A stretch of 21,361 bases of DNA from a bacterium (GTDB lineage Bacteria; Patescibacteriota; Minisyncoccia; UBA6257; GWB1-50-10). A program made the position numbers and the translations under genes. Within the stretch, counting starts at the first letter, position 1; each line of letters starts with the position of its first letter. Below, piece by piece: positions 20,952-21,361 of the stretch. The notes beneath the pieces are model-generated. The model had not been told where the DNA came from. It ran no database searches and worked only from the letters and a program-made list of their open reading frames with translations. Location of the stretch: contig DAICZV010000009.1 of NCBI GenBank assembly GCA_027310975.1, positions 1 to 21,361 of the forward strand, in the 5' to 3' direction.

Positions 20952-21356
20952 CTAATAAAGGATTAGGCCGACCGCGGAATCCAAGCTGAAGTGGCCGGCG
21001 CCGAGCGTGAGGACGGCGATGGCCGCGGCCAAGATTAAAAGATCCAGTTCATATCCCCCGACCAAGCCGGCCTTCCTCTTGACCTTGAGGAGAATAACGA
21101 TGAACTCTATCGCGAGGAAGAAGGCAACGATCTGAACGAAGAATCCGAGAATAAGGAGAAGGCCGCCGAATACCTCAAGAAGCATGATGAGCGTCGCCCA
21201 GAAAATACCCGGCTTGAAGCCCATGCCGGCAAAACCTTCCGCGGTCTGCTTAAGGCCTTTGAGCTTGGGATAACCGTGAACCACTAAAATGAGGCCTAAG
21301 ACGACCCGGAGGGCCAGAAGACCCCAATCGCTGAATACCCAGAGAGGTTGAATCAT
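20952..21356 (-). CDS. DoxX-family membrane protein
   Basis: A small four-helix membrane protein of 134 residues with the DoxX pattern: LRVVLGLILVVHGYPKLKG in helix 1, GFKPGIFWATLIMLLEVFGGLLLILGF covering helix 2, and a hydrophobic C-terminal pair. DoxX-family proteins are linked to quinone or redox functions, but the role here is unknown. The ATG at 21356 is 5 nt from the window edge, so an earlier start outside the window cannot be excluded. It leads the run of minus-strand genes going down to 17064. Confidence 0.85.
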   Translation of the reverse strand: MIQPLWVFSDWGLLALRVVLGLILVVHGYPKLKGLKQTAEGFAGMGFKPGIFWATLIMLLEVFGGLLLILGFFVQIVAFFLAIEFIVILLKVKRKAGLVGGYELDLLILAAAIAVLTLGAGHFSLDSAVGLILY

Positions 21357-21361
21357 AGTGC

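Noticed and set aside
1..21361. CRISPR array, tRNA or rRNA genes
   Set aside because: No regularly spaced repeats, cloverleaf-type sequences or rRNA-like conserved blocks were noticed on reading either strand; a covariance-model scan was not possible.

Overview
The window looks like a chromosomal contig from a Candidate Phyla Radiation bacterium (Patescibacteria, probably Parcubacteria-like). This is inferred from compact gene spacing, small single-chain aminoacyl-tRNA synthetases, short RecO and HtrA-type proteins, several large secreted or membrane-anchored proteins of modular Ig-like type, start codons with little Shine-Dalgarno sequence, and short A/T-rich repeats that intrude in frame into housekeeping genes. 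No tRNA, rRNA or CRISPR array was found.

Layout, left to right. 11-1060 (+): HtrA-like serine protease. 1130-5261 (-): tatD, leuS and a lamin-tail-like anchored protein; leuS and the anchored protein overlap by 4 nt. 5320-5982 (+): HAD phosphatase with its own terminator. 6032-9901 (-): metG, an AI-2E-family permease and an M16 zinc peptidase. 9902-12782: a complete diversity-generating retroelement (DGR). 12938-15640 (-): secreted modular surface protein. 15756-17057 (-): glycyl-tRNA synthetase. 17064-21356 (-): anchored DUF11/CARDB-like protein, recO, a membrane GT2 glycosyltransferase and a DoxX-family protein.

The DGR is the main discovery. It contains a reverse transcriptase (9920-10942, -), an Avd-like four-helix accessory protein (10957-11307, +, inverted relative to the rest), a 120-nt template repeat (TR, 11358-11477) and a target gene (11846-12616, -) whose 3' end carries the 120-nt variable repeat (VR, 11854-11973). 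TR and VR align without gaps and differ at 16 positions. All 16 are adenines in the coding strand of the TR, and all 11 AAC codons of the TR are recoded in the VR. This is the signature of adenine-directed mutagenic retrohoming. The diversified protein has no visible signal peptide or membrane segment.

The boundaries of the DGR are as informative as the DGR itself. The first 80 nt of the M16 peptidase coding sequence occur twice, perfectly identical, at 9822-9901 (intact gene) and 12783-12862 (orphan copy), so they bracket the cassette as direct repeats. At the right junction the orphan copy runs straight into a 25-codon fragment that matches the C-terminus of glycyl-tRNA synthetase but is diverged from the local gene. 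The join lies on a 9-nt microhomology (GACCGCGAC). The simplest reading is that a DGR carrying a scrap of a foreign donor's GlyRS gene inserted at the start of the peptidase gene; assembly chimerism must be excluded.

A second theme is transcription. Several genes (leuS, the AI-2E permease, the M16 peptidase, the GlyRS gene) have a -10-like hexamer only 6-8 nt before the start codon, which suggests leaderless mRNAs. The target gene instead has a near-consensus promoter (TTGACA-17-TATACT) and a clear Shine-Dalgarno sequence.
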